A program made the position numbers and the translations under genes. This document shows, one piece after another, positions 34,756 through 43,263 of a DNA stretch of 64,000 bases. Each line of letters begins with the position of its first letter. Positions within the stretch are counted from its first letter, which is position 1. This DNA is from SMBSF63 sp034003545 (GTDB lineage: Bacteria > Chloroflexota > Anaerolineae > Anaerolineales > Anaerolineaceae): positions 62,001-126,000 of the forward strand of contig CAYURM010000005.1 in assembly GCA_964447155.1 (NCBI GenBank). Direction: 5' to 3'. A model generated the notes under the pieces. The model searched no databases. It worked only from the letters and a program-made list of their open reading frames with translations, and was not told the DNA's origin.

Positions 34756-37209
34756 TCATTTGCCTGATATAAAAAGTGCCTCACCATCATTAACGCCACC
34801 ATGAATAATGCCTTCATCAACTGATGCTCCGCTAATGGTGTTCGGGAAGACAGTAAGCGAATCAATTTTTGATTCCAGTATATTCTCATCCTGGTAAAGA
34901 TATGACAAAATGGATGGAAAGATATCTTGTAACACAACGATATCGTCATATTTTTCATACTCTTCTGAAGGCCATCTGATTGCCAGGAAAGTCCCAAATC
35001 TGTCCTGGATATCCAGTCGCGATATGTCAGAAATATCATAGTACCCATTCGTGTGATAACAATTTTTTGTCAGATACGGGCCGTGATCGCCTGCAATGAT
35101 CACAATCGCGTCAGGATCTCTTTGTGTGATGATTTCTATATCCTGAAACATTTCAATATTTGCTCCATCTAGTCTTTGCTTAAATAGTTCTGTTTCATCG
35201 GGCAAGCACTTCCCGGAATTTTGACTATGATTAGGTGTGGGGGTGTGAGAATAAATAAATACAGGAGATTCAGAAATATTCTTAAAAATACTTTGTTTTG
35301 TTTTAACGAACTCTTCGTGAGATTGATATTTGAAATCTCCAATCCCAAGATCAAATCTGAATTCGCCCATCAGAATTGCTGAAATTAAAACTTTAATTTG
35401 TGAATCATCCACACGCGCTGGTATGGAGTGATCATAACTTGAATCTACATTCCTAAAAAAATAATCCGACCTGAATAAACCATAGGTGCTGTATCCATGA
35501 TTTTTTAATATTTGATGAACCACACCATCTCCTGAAACAGCTTCCCACTGATTCGTGTTTGAGGTTGAAACATTCATAATACTGCTCATTGTATTTATTG
35601 TGGTTTGCGCTATTGAATACGTATGTGGATAGAGTTCAAAACCTTTTTCAACCAGGTAATCTTCCTGGGAAGTGTTATCAATACCATAGCCTGACATTGT
35701 TTCGTTTGACACATAGGCATCATATATAAGCAGATAAATATTCGGGGTAACTACAGGTTCTTTTTCTTCTGTTAGTGAATAAAATTGATTCTCTTCTGTA
35801 AGCGAAAAAGATGATCTATCCCTTTCTCTAGCAGTTGATAGAAATTGGAAAGCAGCGTTTGTTATAAAACTGATTAATATAAAATAGTAAAAAATTCTTC
35901 TGTCTTTCATGCTATAAAGCAAAAAAGCTAAAGTGAAAGTTCCCACAAGAAATAAAAGCTGAATAATAAAGTTCCCCGAATAATACCAGGAAAAAGTGTT
36001 GCTGAAAATTGCCATATTGGTTATGGTATATACAAAAGCCAAACCCGTGAGCATCAATAGTTTTGTTGAGCTAAAAATACTGAAAAGCATAGGAATTAGG
36101 TAAAGATAAACGGCAGAACATATGATGAAGAACACTAAAATTATTATTGTATCATTCAATAATAAAATATCTTTATTTATAATGAGATATTGGACTATCG
36201 GGGTTAAAGGGAGCAAAAGTAAAAGAACATCTCCCGGGGAAAAATTGTTATCAGAATTAACGAAAACCCATTGATCTTGCTTATGAAATTTATGGGTTAT
36301 AAAAATTGAGATATACAGGACAATTACAAAAACTGACAAATATTTAATTAATAAAGAAAAAAAGTTGTGGTTTACGCCTTCAGGAAGATACCTGGAAGAA
36401 AAATATAGAAAGGAGGCAGAGTATAAAATCAGTAAAAGCACGGGAACAAGACAATTTTTAAAAATTAAGCTTGCTTTCCAGTTTGATATGATGATAAGGA
36501 ATGAAATTAAAAATCCAAGAATCGATGAGAAAAATATAAGGGGGATGAAAATAAGAAATTGTGGTGCAGGTTTATTGATGGAATAGGGTTTTTCCTGGAT
36601 CGTATCCGCGTATAAATCCATGCGTACGACTTCTTCTCTTATGGAAATATCAACCATTCCCGATTGAGGACCAGCAATAAAATTGACCCATAATCGATCT
36701 TCGATTTTGGCGTTTAAGGTCAGCTTTGCAGTGCTATCATATAAAATGATGGAATCCTCCAGAATTTCACCATTCCCCTCAAGTTTAATGCTTTCATAAC
36801 TGATCCATTTGTCGCCATTCCTGATCCCATTTATCTCAATGTGCTTTTCCTGAGATGTGTTATTGGTCTCAAATCCATGAATAATGATTTTCGTTCGTGG
36901 AATAAGAAAGATGGATTCTGGAATATTGATATGTGCAGCATTAATAATGAATAATCCCGTAATGGGGATCGCAATAATAAATATGAATTGAGTGATCCGG
37001 TCAAGAGCTTTCCACTTCTTCCAATACCCATTTTCATTGCACACTGTAATAATAATGTAGAAGAGTACGGTTAAAAGAAAAAGTACGGATAATCGTCGCT
37101 TGCTGGCGGTTATCTGTTGATATAAAAACAGGGTAGTGGATGTAGATAAAATAATACTTAAAAATAATATGAAAAAATTAAACTTCATATATCTTTGAAT
37201 GAATTTCAT
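34756..37209 (-). CDS. Polytopic membrane protein with C-terminal sulfatase/alkaline-phosphatase-superfamily domain
   Basis: This is an 817-residue protein. The N-terminal half has about 12 hydrophobic spans, with a soluble loop near residues 105-215. From about 490 it has the alkaline-phosphatase-superfamily layout: YLLIYDAYVSNETMSGYG supplies the metal-binding Asp and a nucleophile Thr, and IIAGDHGPY supplies the C-terminal Asp-His pair. No Cys/Ser-x-Pro-x-Arg sulfatase motif is seen, so a phosphotransferase of the LTA-synthase/EptA type is as likely as a sulfatase. The gene is strikingly AT-rich compared with its neighbours, which suggests transfer. Start ATG has GAGGGAA upstream. Confidence 0.75.
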   Translation of the reverse strand: MKFIQRYMKFNFFILFLSIILSTSTTLFLYQQITASKRRLSVLFLLTVLFYIIITVCNENGYWKKWKALDRITQFIFIIAIPITGLFIINAAHINIPESIFLIPRTKIIIHGFETNNTSQEKHIEINGIRNGDKWISYESIKLEGNGEILEDSIILYDSTAKLTLNAKIEDRLWVNFIAGPQSGMVDISIREEVVRMDLYADTIQEKPYSINKPAPQFLIFIPLIFFSSILGFLISFLIIISNWKASLIFKNCLVPVLLLILYSASFLYFSSRYLPEGVNHNFFSLLIKYLSVFVIVLYISIFITHKFHKQDQWVFVNSDNNFSPGDVLLLLLPLTPIVQYLIINKDILLLNDTIIILVFFIICSAVYLYLIPMLFSIFSSTKLLMLTGLAFVYTITNMAIFSNTFSWYYSGNFIIQLLFLVGTFTLAFLLYSMKDRRIFYYFILISFITNAAFQFLSTARERDRSSFSLTEENQFYSLTEEKEPVVTPNIYLLIYDAYVSNETMSGYGIDNTSQEDYLVEKGFELYPHTYSIAQTTINTMSSIMNVSTSNTNQWEAVSGDGVVHQILKNHGYSTYGLFRSDYFFRNVDSSYDHSIPARVDDSQIKVLISAILMGEFRFDLGIGDFKYQSHEEFVKTKQSIFKNISESPVFIYSHTPTPNHSQNSGKCLPDETELFKQRLDGANIEMFQDIEIITQRDPDAIVIIAGDHGPYLTKNCYHTNGYYDISDISRLDIQDRFGTFLAIRWPSEEYEKYDDIVVLQDIFPSILSYLYQDENILESKIDSLTVFPNTISGASVDEGIIHGGVNDGEALFISGK

Positions 37210-37315
37210 AATTTCCCTCTAAACGATTTTCAGATGCCGCAGAAATTTCTCGTCTTGCAAGCACATGCTGCAACGGGGGGCGCGAAATGAGGCGGATAGG
37301 CTTCCTCCTGAGCGC

Positions 37316-37468
37316 CTATTCCTCATCTTCTTTGTTTATTTGATCCTCTTTTTTGCCAAACAGGGAAGTGATCTTTCCCCAAAACAGCTTAATGAAAACG
37401 CCCAACCCTAAAAGGGCAGCCAATACTGCCTGGACAACCACACTACCTGTTCCTGGATCAAGATACAT
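37316..37468 (-). CDS. 50-residue single-span membrane protein, MYLDPGTGS type
   Basis: The frame starts MYLDPGTGSVVVQ, has one hydrophobic span near residues 9-27 (AVLAALLGLGVFIKLFW) and ends in a charged tail KKEDQINKEDEE. GAGGAG lies 6-8 nt before the ATG on the minus strand, so it is very probably translated. I recall similar short DPGTGS membrane proteins in polysaccharide clusters of other bacteria, but the family has no function I can name. It precedes the sulfatase-like gene by 106 nt on the same strand, so the two may form an operon and a complex. Confidence 0.75.
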   Translation of the reverse strand: MYLDPGTGSVVVQAVLAALLGLGVFIKLFWGKITSLFGKKEDQINKEDEE

Positions 37469-37819
37469 TTCAAACTCCTCATTTTAGTGATTTCGAAAAC
37501 CCGCAGACAATGCTTCTTGCGTATTATACTAATAAATTTGGAAAGGAATGGCTTACTCTACAATTTTATTCAACTAACAACTAAAGCGGTGCACTAAAAA
37601 TATTCGCTTTTGGGACAGCCTCGTTGTTATTTATCGCAGTATACTTACAGGAGCTTATGCTCGTTGTGGTAGATTTGGACAGAAATCGAAAAAAAGAAAT
37701 GTTACCCTGTGGTCAGTCGTTCAGCACGCAAATGGTAACCACTGAAGTGGTTACTACAATGGGCATCGAAACCCTGGCATAACTCCCTTATAGTAATTTG
37801 AATGAAAGAAGAGGTATGT
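37469..37819. other. Spacer between divergent genes, with one palindrome
   Basis: No gene is seen in this 351-bp divergent spacer. It holds the palindrome 37735-37754 and, just before the formyltransferase gene, TATAGT 7 nt before an upstream ATG at 37802. The spacer is AT-rich in its left half, like the sulfatase-like gene. Confidence 0.6.
37735..37754. repeat. 20-bp palindrome GTAACCACTGAAGTGGTTAC
   Basis: The palindrome has perfect 9-bp arms around a 2-nt centre. A copy with one centre change (AA for GA) lies at 38590-38609, and both are followed by TAC then ATG. The two copies bracket the formyltransferase-like gene. Confidence 0.85.
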
Positions 37820-38491
37820 ATGGCTAAAAAAACTGCTTCAATCCTGTTCCTCGGCAAGGCGGGTGATGCCTGTGTTGAGAAAGCATTGCAGTTCTGTCAG
37901 GCGAATTTTACGAATGTGACCGCCCACCTGGGGGAGTGGGGAGATCCCCTGCCGGAAAGCGCAAAACTGTGGGAGGGTGATTACATCATCAGTTATCTCT
38001 CCCGCTGGGTGGTGCCTGCCTCCCTGCTGGAAAGGGCAAAGATCGCTGCGTTTAATTTTCATCCGGCCTCGCCGGATTATCCCGGGATTGGCTGTAATAA
38101 TTTTGCGTTGTATGAAGACGCAAAAGAATATGGGGTGACCTGCCATCACATGGCAGCCCAGGTTGACACGGGCAAGCTGATCGCGGTCAAGCGCTTTCCT
38201 GTCTTTCCCACGGACAATGTCGCTTCCATCCTTGAGCGAACCTATGACCATCAGATCGTATTGTTTTTCGAAGTATTGGGCATGATCCTGAATGACCAGC
38301 CGCTGCCGGTGCTGGAGGAGACCTGGACGCGCAAGCCTTTCAGCAGGAAGGAATTCAATCAACTGCGGCAGATCACCCCGGATATGACAAAGGAAGAGAT
38401 TGCCCGGCGCATCCGTGCCACGGCGTATGGCGAGTGGCAGCCGTGGGTGGAGATTGCGGGGTATGTTTTTTCATTGAAGTCAAGGGAATGA
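37820..38491 (+). CDS. Formyltransferase-like protein (Formyl_trans_N fold)
   Basis: This 223-residue protein matches the folate-dependent formyltransferase domain. The catalytic Asn-His pair appears in AFNFHPASPDYPGIG near residues 79-93, and the Asp in QVDTGKLIAVKRFPV near 119-133. It lacks the C-terminal domain of methionyl-tRNA formyltransferase, so it is more like the sugar N-formyltransferases that modify amino sugars. Its place before legI suggests it formylates an amino group of the nonulosonate or its precursor, which is inference. I start it at the ATG at 37820 with GAGG upstream; ATG 37802 is an alternative. Repeats flank it on both sides. Confidence 0.75.
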   Translation: MAKKTASILFLGKAGDACVEKALQFCQANFTNVTAHLGEWGDPLPESAKLWEGDYIISYLSRWVVPASLLERAKIAAFNFHPASPDYPGIGCNNFALYEDAKEYGVTCHHMAAQVDTGKLIAVKRFPVFPTDNVASILERTYDHQIVLFFEVLGMILNDQPLPVLEETWTRKPFSRKEFNQLRQITPDMTKEEIARRIRATAYGEWQPWVEIAGYVFSLKSRE

Positions 38492-38557
38492 TGGTCATTG
38501 CGCGGCGTGGACTGAGCGTCTGAAGGGTTGCGATCCTCTCTCCGTATGGTAATTGTA

Positions 38558-38609
38558 GTAATGACTTTAGTCATTACAGCCTGCGGGGGGTAACCACTAA
38601 AGTGGTTAC
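38558..38609. repeat. Two adjacent 20-bp palindromes of one family
   Basis: GTAATGACTTTAGTCATTAC (38558-38577) and GTAACCACTAAAGTGGTTAC (38590-38609) share the pattern GTAAnnACTnnAGTnnTTAC. A weaker relative, AACGACTAAAGCCGTT, lies near 52530. This indicates a dispersed REP-like family. Confidence 0.8.
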
Positions 38610-38610
38610 T

Positions 38611-38649
38611 ACGATGATTCGTAACGATGATTCGTAACGATGATTCGTA
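38611..38649. repeat. Three perfect tandem copies of ACGATGATTCGTA
   Basis: The 13-bp unit occurs three times without mismatch at 38611-38623, 38624-38636 and 38637-38649, directly after the palindrome at 38590-38609. The unit is itself partly palindromic (ACGA..TCGT). Confidence 0.9.
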
Positions 38650-38806
38650 ATAATCCTTCTTGAAGGTCCAGTTTGATTGTACGTGCCAGCGTGGTAATCG
38701 CCTTGTTGCCAAAACATGAATGGCTCGCCATGACGGAGCCGTCCCTATGGTAGAATCGTTACCATCTTTAACATTCGCACGATATAAAATGATGATGGAG
38801 GCCTGA

Positions 38807-39856
38807 ATGGAGGCTGTTGAAATCGCTGGCCGAAAGATTGGCCGAGAATACGCCCCATTTTTAATTGCCGAAGCGGGGGTCAACCATAACGGTGATATTA
38901 ACATGGCGCTGGCGCTGGTCGATGCTGCCGCTCAGGCTGGCGCGGATGCGGTCAAATTCCAGACCTTTTCCGCCGACCGTCTGGTTACCAAACAGGCCCC
39001 CAAAGCCAAATACCAGCTTGAAACCACAAACGAAAGCGAATCGCAGTACCAGATGCTCAAAGATCTGGAACTGAGCGAAGAGGATCACCGCCTTTTGCTG
39101 GCGCGCTGCCAGCAGAAAGGGGTGCTTTTCCTTTCTTCGCCCTTTGATGAGACCAGCGCTGATCTGCTGGAGAGCCTGAATGTCCCTGCGTACAAAATCC
39201 CCTCTGGTGAGATCACCAATCATCCCTATCTGGCGCACATCGCCCGCAAGGGCAAGCCGATCATCCTTTCTACGGGCATGTCTGGTCTGGGCGAGGTGGA
39301 GGCAGCGGTGGAAACCATCGCTGGGGCTGGCAGTCCGCCGCTCGTGCTGCTGCACTGCGTCAGCCAGTATCCCGCCCCGCCGGAAGAACTGAACCTGCGT
39401 GCCATGCACACCCTGGAAGCCGCATTTGATGTACCGGTGGGTTTCTCAGACCATACCGAGGGTATTGAGATGGCCCTGGTGGCGGTTGCCCTGGGTGCAG
39501 CTGTGATTGAGAAGCATTTCACCCTTGATCGCAGTTTGCCCGGACCGGATCATCGCGCCTCGCTGGAGCCGGATGCGCTGAAGCGGCTGGCAGACGGGAT
39601 GAAGCGTGTACAGATCGCTCTGGGGGATGGACGTAAACTGCCCACGGCCAGCGAACGGAATACCGCCGAGGTAGCCCGCAAGAGCCTGGTGGCGGCTTGC
39701 GATATCCCGGCTGGAACCGTCCTGAAGGATGAACTGGTCGCTGTGCGCCGCCCTGGCACTGGCCTGCCGCCTGCTCTGCGTGAGCAATTGATCGGGCGCA
39801 TTACGACGAAAGCCCTGACTGCCGGACAGCTTTTCAGTTGGGAAGACCTGGCATGA
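38807..39856 (+). CDS. legI: Nonulosonate synthase of the NeuB family (probable legionaminic acid synthase)
   Basis: The enzyme condenses a 6-carbon amino sugar with phosphoenolpyruvate to make a 9-carbon nonulosonic acid. It shows FLIAEAGVNHNGDINMALAL near residues 18-37, KIPSGEITNHPYL, GFSDHTEGIEMALVAVALGA and IEKHFTLDRSLPGPDH, all NeuB signatures. The C-terminal part from about 285 is an antifreeze-like SAF domain (ARKSLVAACDIPAGTVL). Length is 349 residues. legB and legC nearby favour legionaminic over sialic acid. GGAGG lies 5 nt before the ATG. Its stop overlaps the next start as ATGA. Confidence 0.9.
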   Translation: MEAVEIAGRKIGREYAPFLIAEAGVNHNGDINMALALVDAAAQAGADAVKFQTFSADRLVTKQAPKAKYQLETTNESESQYQMLKDLELSEEDHRLLLARCQQKGVLFLSSPFDETSADLLESLNVPAYKIPSGEITNHPYLAHIARKGKPIILSTGMSGLGEVEAAVETIAGAGSPPLVLLHCVSQYPAPPEELNLRAMHTLEAAFDVPVGFSDHTEGIEMALVAVALGAAVIEKHFTLDRSLPGPDHRASLEPDALKRLADGMKRVQIALGDGRKLPTASERNTAEVARKSLVAACDIPAGTVLKDELVAVRRPGTGLPPALREQLIGRITTKALTAGQLFSWEDLA

Positions 39857-41034
39857 GGACGATTGGCGTTGTCACGGTGGGGCGCTCGGACTTTGGCATT
39901 TACCGGCCTGTGCTGGAGGCCATCCGGGCGGAGTCGACACTGGAGCTGCGCCTGATCGTGTCGGGGATGCACCTGTCGCCGCACTATGGTTCCACTGTAG
40001 AGCAGATCGAAGCTGAGGGCTTTATTGTCGACGAGCGTGTGGAGATGCTGCTTTCCTCAGATTCGCCCGAAGGGATTGCCAAATCCATGGGCTTGGGCAC
40101 GATTGGCTTCGCTCAATCCTTTGCGTATAGCCGGCCAGACCTCCTCCTCGTTCTTGGGGACCGCTTTGAGATGCACGCTGCCGCCCTGGCCGCACTGCCG
40201 TTCAATATTCCGGTTGCCCACATCCACGGCGGCGAGGTCACAGAAGGCGCGATGGACGAGGCCCTGCGCCATGCCATCACCAAACTCAGCCACCTGCATT
40301 TCACCGCTACGGAGGAATATGCCCGGCGGGTGATCCAGCTTGGCGAGGAGCCGTGGCGGGTGATCGTTTCTGGCGCACCGGGCCTGGATAATTTGCATGG
40401 CATGTCCTGGCTGAGTGCCGCTGAACTGAAAGAGCGCTTCGGTCTGCGTATTGATGACGCACCTTTATTGGTTACGTTTCATCCGGTCACCCTGGAATAT
40501 ACCAGCGCGGCATATCAGATTGACGAATTGCTGCATGCTTTGCAGATCAGAGGCTCATCTGTGATCTTCACCCTGCCCAATGCCGACACGGGCAACAGTG
40601 TCATTCGCCAGAAGATCGCCGCTTTTGTTGCCGCGCACCCTGACAACGCGCAGGCGGTGGAAAGCCTGGGGACGCAGGGCTACTTTAGCCTGATGAAGCT
40701 GGCCGAGGCGATGGTGGGCAATTCCTCCAGCGGGATCATTGAAGCGGCGTCGTTTGCATTGCCAGTGGTTAATATCGGCAGCCGCCAGGGTGGGCGGGCG
40801 CGCGGCAGGAATGTGATTGATGTGGGGTATAATCATTCGGAAATTCTGGACGGTATTCAACGCGCGGTTGCCCCTGCCATGCGCCAGTCCTTGCGTGGGA
40901 TGCAAAACCCTTATGGCGATGGTCACGCGGCGGGGCGCATCGTTTTCCACCTGCGGGATATCCCCCTGGACAGGAAATTGATCGTCAAGCGGTTTTATGA
41001 TCTCCCCGCAGCAGCAAATGAAGGGAGCGCGTAA
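39853..41034 (+). CDS. legG: Hydrolysing UDP/GDP-N-acetyl sugar 2-epimerase (NeuC/LegG type)
   Basis: This GT-B-fold enzyme cleaves the nucleotide from an N-acetyl sugar while inverting C2, giving the substrate for the synthase upstream. Typical segments are VTVGRSDFGIYRPVLEAI near the N-terminus, LVLGDRFEMHAAALAA, AHIHGGEVTEGAMDEALRH and GNSSSGIIEAAS. Length is 393 residues. In the legionaminic pathway the substrate would be a GDP-linked diacetamido sugar; this is inferred from the legB/legC neighbours. The ATG at 39853 overlaps legI by 4 nt. Confidence 0.88.
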   Translation: MRTIGVVTVGRSDFGIYRPVLEAIRAESTLELRLIVSGMHLSPHYGSTVEQIEAEGFIVDERVEMLLSSDSPEGIAKSMGLGTIGFAQSFAYSRPDLLLVLGDRFEMHAAALAALPFNIPVAHIHGGEVTEGAMDEALRHAITKLSHLHFTATEEYARRVIQLGEEPWRVIVSGAPGLDNLHGMSWLSAAELKERFGLRIDDAPLLVTFHPVTLEYTSAAYQIDELLHALQIRGSSVIFTLPNADTGNSVIRQKIAAFVAAHPDNAQAVESLGTQGYFSLMKLAEAMVGNSSSGIIEAASFALPVVNIGSRQGGRARGRNVIDVGYNHSEILDGIQRAVAPAMRQSLRGMQNPYGDGHAAGRIVFHLRDIPLDRKLIVKRFYDLPAAANEGSA

Positions 41035-41038
41035 TCCC

Positions 41039-41686
41039 ATGCGGCGGTGTGTGATCCTCGGCGGCGGCGGTCATGCCAGGGTGTTGATTGATGCCATTTT
41101 GCTTGTCGGTCAGGTTGAACTGCACGGTATCCTCTTGCCGGACGAATCGTTGTGGGGATCCGATGTTTTCGGTGTGCCCGTACTGGGCGGTGATGCCCTG
41201 CTGCCCTCGCTGGTTGCGCAGGGAGTGGACAGCTTCGTGGTCGGCCTCGGCTCGGTGGGTGACAGCAGCATCCGCGAGAAGTTATATCATTATGGCCTCG
41301 ATCTGGGCCTGGATGTGCTTTCCGTCTGTCATCCTGCGGCGATTCTTTCGCCTCGGGCGCGCTATGGCCGTGGCGGGCAGTTCCTGCCCGGCAGCATCGT
41401 CAACGCCGGAGCCGTGATTGGCGAAAATGTGATTGTCAACAGCGGCGCGATTGTGGAGCATGATTGCCAGATTGGCGATCATGTGCATATCGCCACCGGC
41501 GCACATCTCTCCGGCACCGTGCAGATTGGAGAGGGTGCACATATCGGCACTGGCGCGATAGTGCGTCAGGGCATTAAAATTGGAACGAACGCCCTTGTGG
41601 GGGCGGGTGCGGTGGTTGTCAAGGATGTGCCGCCGGACACATTGGTAACAGGTGTTCCTGCTCATCCGCGGCAAACATCAACTTAA
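41039..41686 (+). CDS. NeuD/PglD-type sugar acyltransferase (possible LegH)
   Basis: The N-terminus CVILGGGGHARVLIDAIL is the PglD/NeuD nucleotide-sugar-binding fold. From about residue 100 there are hexapeptide repeats of a left-handed beta-helix (NAGAVIGENVIVNSGAIVEH, HIATGAHLSGTVQIGEGAHI) ending ALVGAGAVVVKDVPPDTLVTGVPA. The 215-residue length fits PglD and NeuD. In this pathway it could N-acetylate the 4-amino sugar made by legC, which is the missing LegH step, or O-acetylate the product. The start ATG lies 4 nt after legG with GGGAG about 12 nt upstream. Confidence 0.85.
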   Translation: MRRCVILGGGGHARVLIDAILLVGQVELHGILLPDESLWGSDVFGVPVLGGDALLPSLVAQGVDSFVVGLGSVGDSSIREKLYHYGLDLGLDVLSVCHPAAILSPRARYGRGGQFLPGSIVNAGAVIGENVIVNSGAIVEHDCQIGDHVHIATGAHLSGTVQIGEGAHIGTGAIVRQGIKIGTNALVGAGAVVVKDVPPDTLVTGVPAHPRQTST

Positions 41687-41704
41687 TGGAAGCGTAGAAC
41701 CTGT

Positions 41705-42583
41705 ATGAATTTTCGCATCATTCCAAAACTGGATATTAAAGGTCCAAACCTGGTCAAAGGGATTCACTTTGAGGGTTTGCGCGTGATGGGCAAGCCGGAA
41801 GATTTCGCCCGCCATTATTATCACCAGGGCGCAGATGAATTGATCTACATGGATGCGGTGGCCAGCCTGTATGGCCGCAACAGCCTGCTGGACATCGTTG
41901 AGCGTACCTCGCGGGAGATCTTTATTCCACTTTGTGTTGGCGGCGGCCTGCGCAGCGTGGAGGATATCCGCGCCGTGCTGCGGGCGGGGGCTGACAAGGT
42001 TTCCCTGAATACTGCTGCCATTGAAAACCCCGAACTGATCCGCACGGCTTCGCGCGTGTTTGGGTCTTCGACGGTGGTGGTATCGATTGAAGCGATCAAA
42101 CATGCCAGCGGCAAATATGAAGCCTGTGTGGAGTATGGCCGCCAGGAAACGGGCGTGGACGCCATCGAGTGGGCGCAACGTGCTGAAGCACTGGGCGCGG
42201 GCGAGCTGGTGGTGACGTCCATCAACCAGGAAGGCACGGGCGAAGGGTTTGACCTGGAACTGACCCGGCGGATTGCCGAGGCCGTTTCGATCCCTGTCAT
42301 CGCCGCCGGTGGCGCAGGAAGCATGGAGCATGTCGTGCAAGTTCTTCAGGAAGGCAAGGCGGATGCTGTCAGCATAGCTTCCCTGCTGCATTACAATGTT
42401 GTGCGCCAACAGCAGTATGCTGAAGAGCAATTCAAGATCGAGGGCAATGTCGAGTTTCTGCAGGGGCGCCGCGGCGGAGCAGGTTTTTCCAAAATTGAGG
42501 AGACGACCCTGCCGGAGCTGAAAGATTACCTGGCGCAGCAGGGCATTGACGTGCGCCGGCAGATCATCGAGGAGGGGGCATGA
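41705..42583 (+). CDS. hisF2: HisF-like cyclase/synthase subunit for sugar amidination
   Basis: This 292-residue TIM barrel is a paralogue of imidazole glycerol phosphate synthase HisF: IIPKLDIKGPNLVKGI at the N-terminus, PLCVGGGLRSVEDIRAVLRAGADKVSLNTAA, and PVIAAGGAGSMEHV. It is about 40 residues longer than housekeeping HisF, with a C-terminal extension after about 250. Beside hisH2 and an N-acetyl-sugar amidotransferase it probably handles ammonia for turning an acetamido group into acetamidino, as proposed for WbpG-HisH2-HisF2 in Pseudomonas. No other histidine gene is nearby. Its stop overlaps hisH2 as ATGA. Confidence 0.87.
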   Translation: MNFRIIPKLDIKGPNLVKGIHFEGLRVMGKPEDFARHYYHQGADELIYMDAVASLYGRNSLLDIVERTSREIFIPLCVGGGLRSVEDIRAVLRAGADKVSLNTAAIENPELIRTASRVFGSSTVVVSIEAIKHASGKYEACVEYGRQETGVDAIEWAQRAEALGAGELVVTSINQEGTGEGFDLELTRRIAEAVSIPVIAAGGAGSMEHVVQVLQEGKADAVSIASLLHYNVVRQQQYAEEQFKIEGNVEFLQGRRGGAGFSKIEETTLPELKDYLAQQGIDVRRQIIEEGA

Positions 42584-43254
42584 GTGACGAGCGGAAGATC
42601 GAAGCTGCCATCGTTGACCACCGCCTCGGTAACCTGTACAGCGTGAAACTGGCCTGCGAGCATGTGGGCATGCAGGCTGAGGTGACCGATGAAGCGGCGG
42701 AAATTCTGGCCTCGGATGTGGTCATCCTGCCCGGTGTGGGTGCATACGAAGATGCGATGATCGCCCTGAACGAATCCGGCCTGAGCAAGGTGCTGCACGA
42801 AGTGGCCGCACGCGGCACGCCGCTGGTCGGCGTTTGCCTGGGATTGCAGCTCTTGATGACGGAAAGCTTCGAGTTCGGTCATCATCTCGGGCTGGGACTG
42901 ATTGAAGGGCAGGTGCTGCCATTTGACAAACCGCAGGACGAGAATGGGCGTGTTCTGAAAGTGCCGCAGGTGTGCTGGAACCGCATTCACCGGCCGGCAT
43001 CCGTGCAGTGGGAGGACAGTTTCCTGGATGGGGTGGATGATAATGAATACATGTATTTCGTCCATTCGTTTTACGTCCAACCGGCCAATGAGGATGTCAT
43101 CCTTGCTACCACAACCTACGGCGATGTAGAATTTTGTTCCAGCCTGCGCCGCAGAAATGTGTTTGCCACACAATTCCACCCGGAGCGCAGCGGCCCGCAG
43201 GGGCTGCGCGTTTATGAAAATATCGCCGCTTATTGCAAGTCGGCACGAATTTAA
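42580..43254 (+). CDS. hisH2: HisH-like glutamine amidotransferase for sugar amidination
   Basis: This class I glutaminase releases ammonia from glutamine for its HisF-like partner. The nucleophile Cys lies in GVCLGLQLLM near residues 85-94, and the catalytic His and Glu in TQFHPERSG near the C-terminus. VILPGVGAYEDAM is the usual N-terminal motif. The 224-residue length fits. It is translationally coupled to hisF2. Downstream lies a repeat cluster, then the amidotransferase that would use the ammonia. Confidence 0.89.
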   Translation: MSDERKIEAAIVDHRLGNLYSVKLACEHVGMQAEVTDEAAEILASDVVILPGVGAYEDAMIALNESGLSKVLHEVAARGTPLVGVCLGLQLLMTESFEFGHHLGLGLIEGQVLPFDKPQDENGRVLKVPQVCWNRIHRPASVQWEDSFLDGVDDNEYMYFVHSFYVQPANEDVILATTTYGDVEFCSSLRRRNVFATQFHPERSGPQGLRVYENIAAYCKSARI

Positions 43255-43263
43255 CAAAACGTT

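Larger units (their letters stand above)
38492..38806. other. Repeat-rich spacer before the legI operon
   Basis: No gene is seen in this 315-bp stretch. It carries two palindromes (38558-38577 and 38590-38609) and three tandem 13-mers (38611-38649). Near its end, TATAAA about 25 nt before the legI ATG and a GGAGG site form the likely start region of the legI operon. Confidence 0.65.

Noticed and set aside
37820..38491. Methionyl-tRNA formyltransferase (fmt)
   Set aside because: The catalytic domain is present but the C-terminal tRNA-binding domain is absent, and the neighbours are sugar genes.
41705..43254. Histidine biosynthesis genes hisF and hisH
   Set aside because: No other his gene is adjacent, the HisF-like protein is longer than usual, and both lie next to an N-acetyl-sugar amidotransferase, so a role in sugar amidination is more likely.
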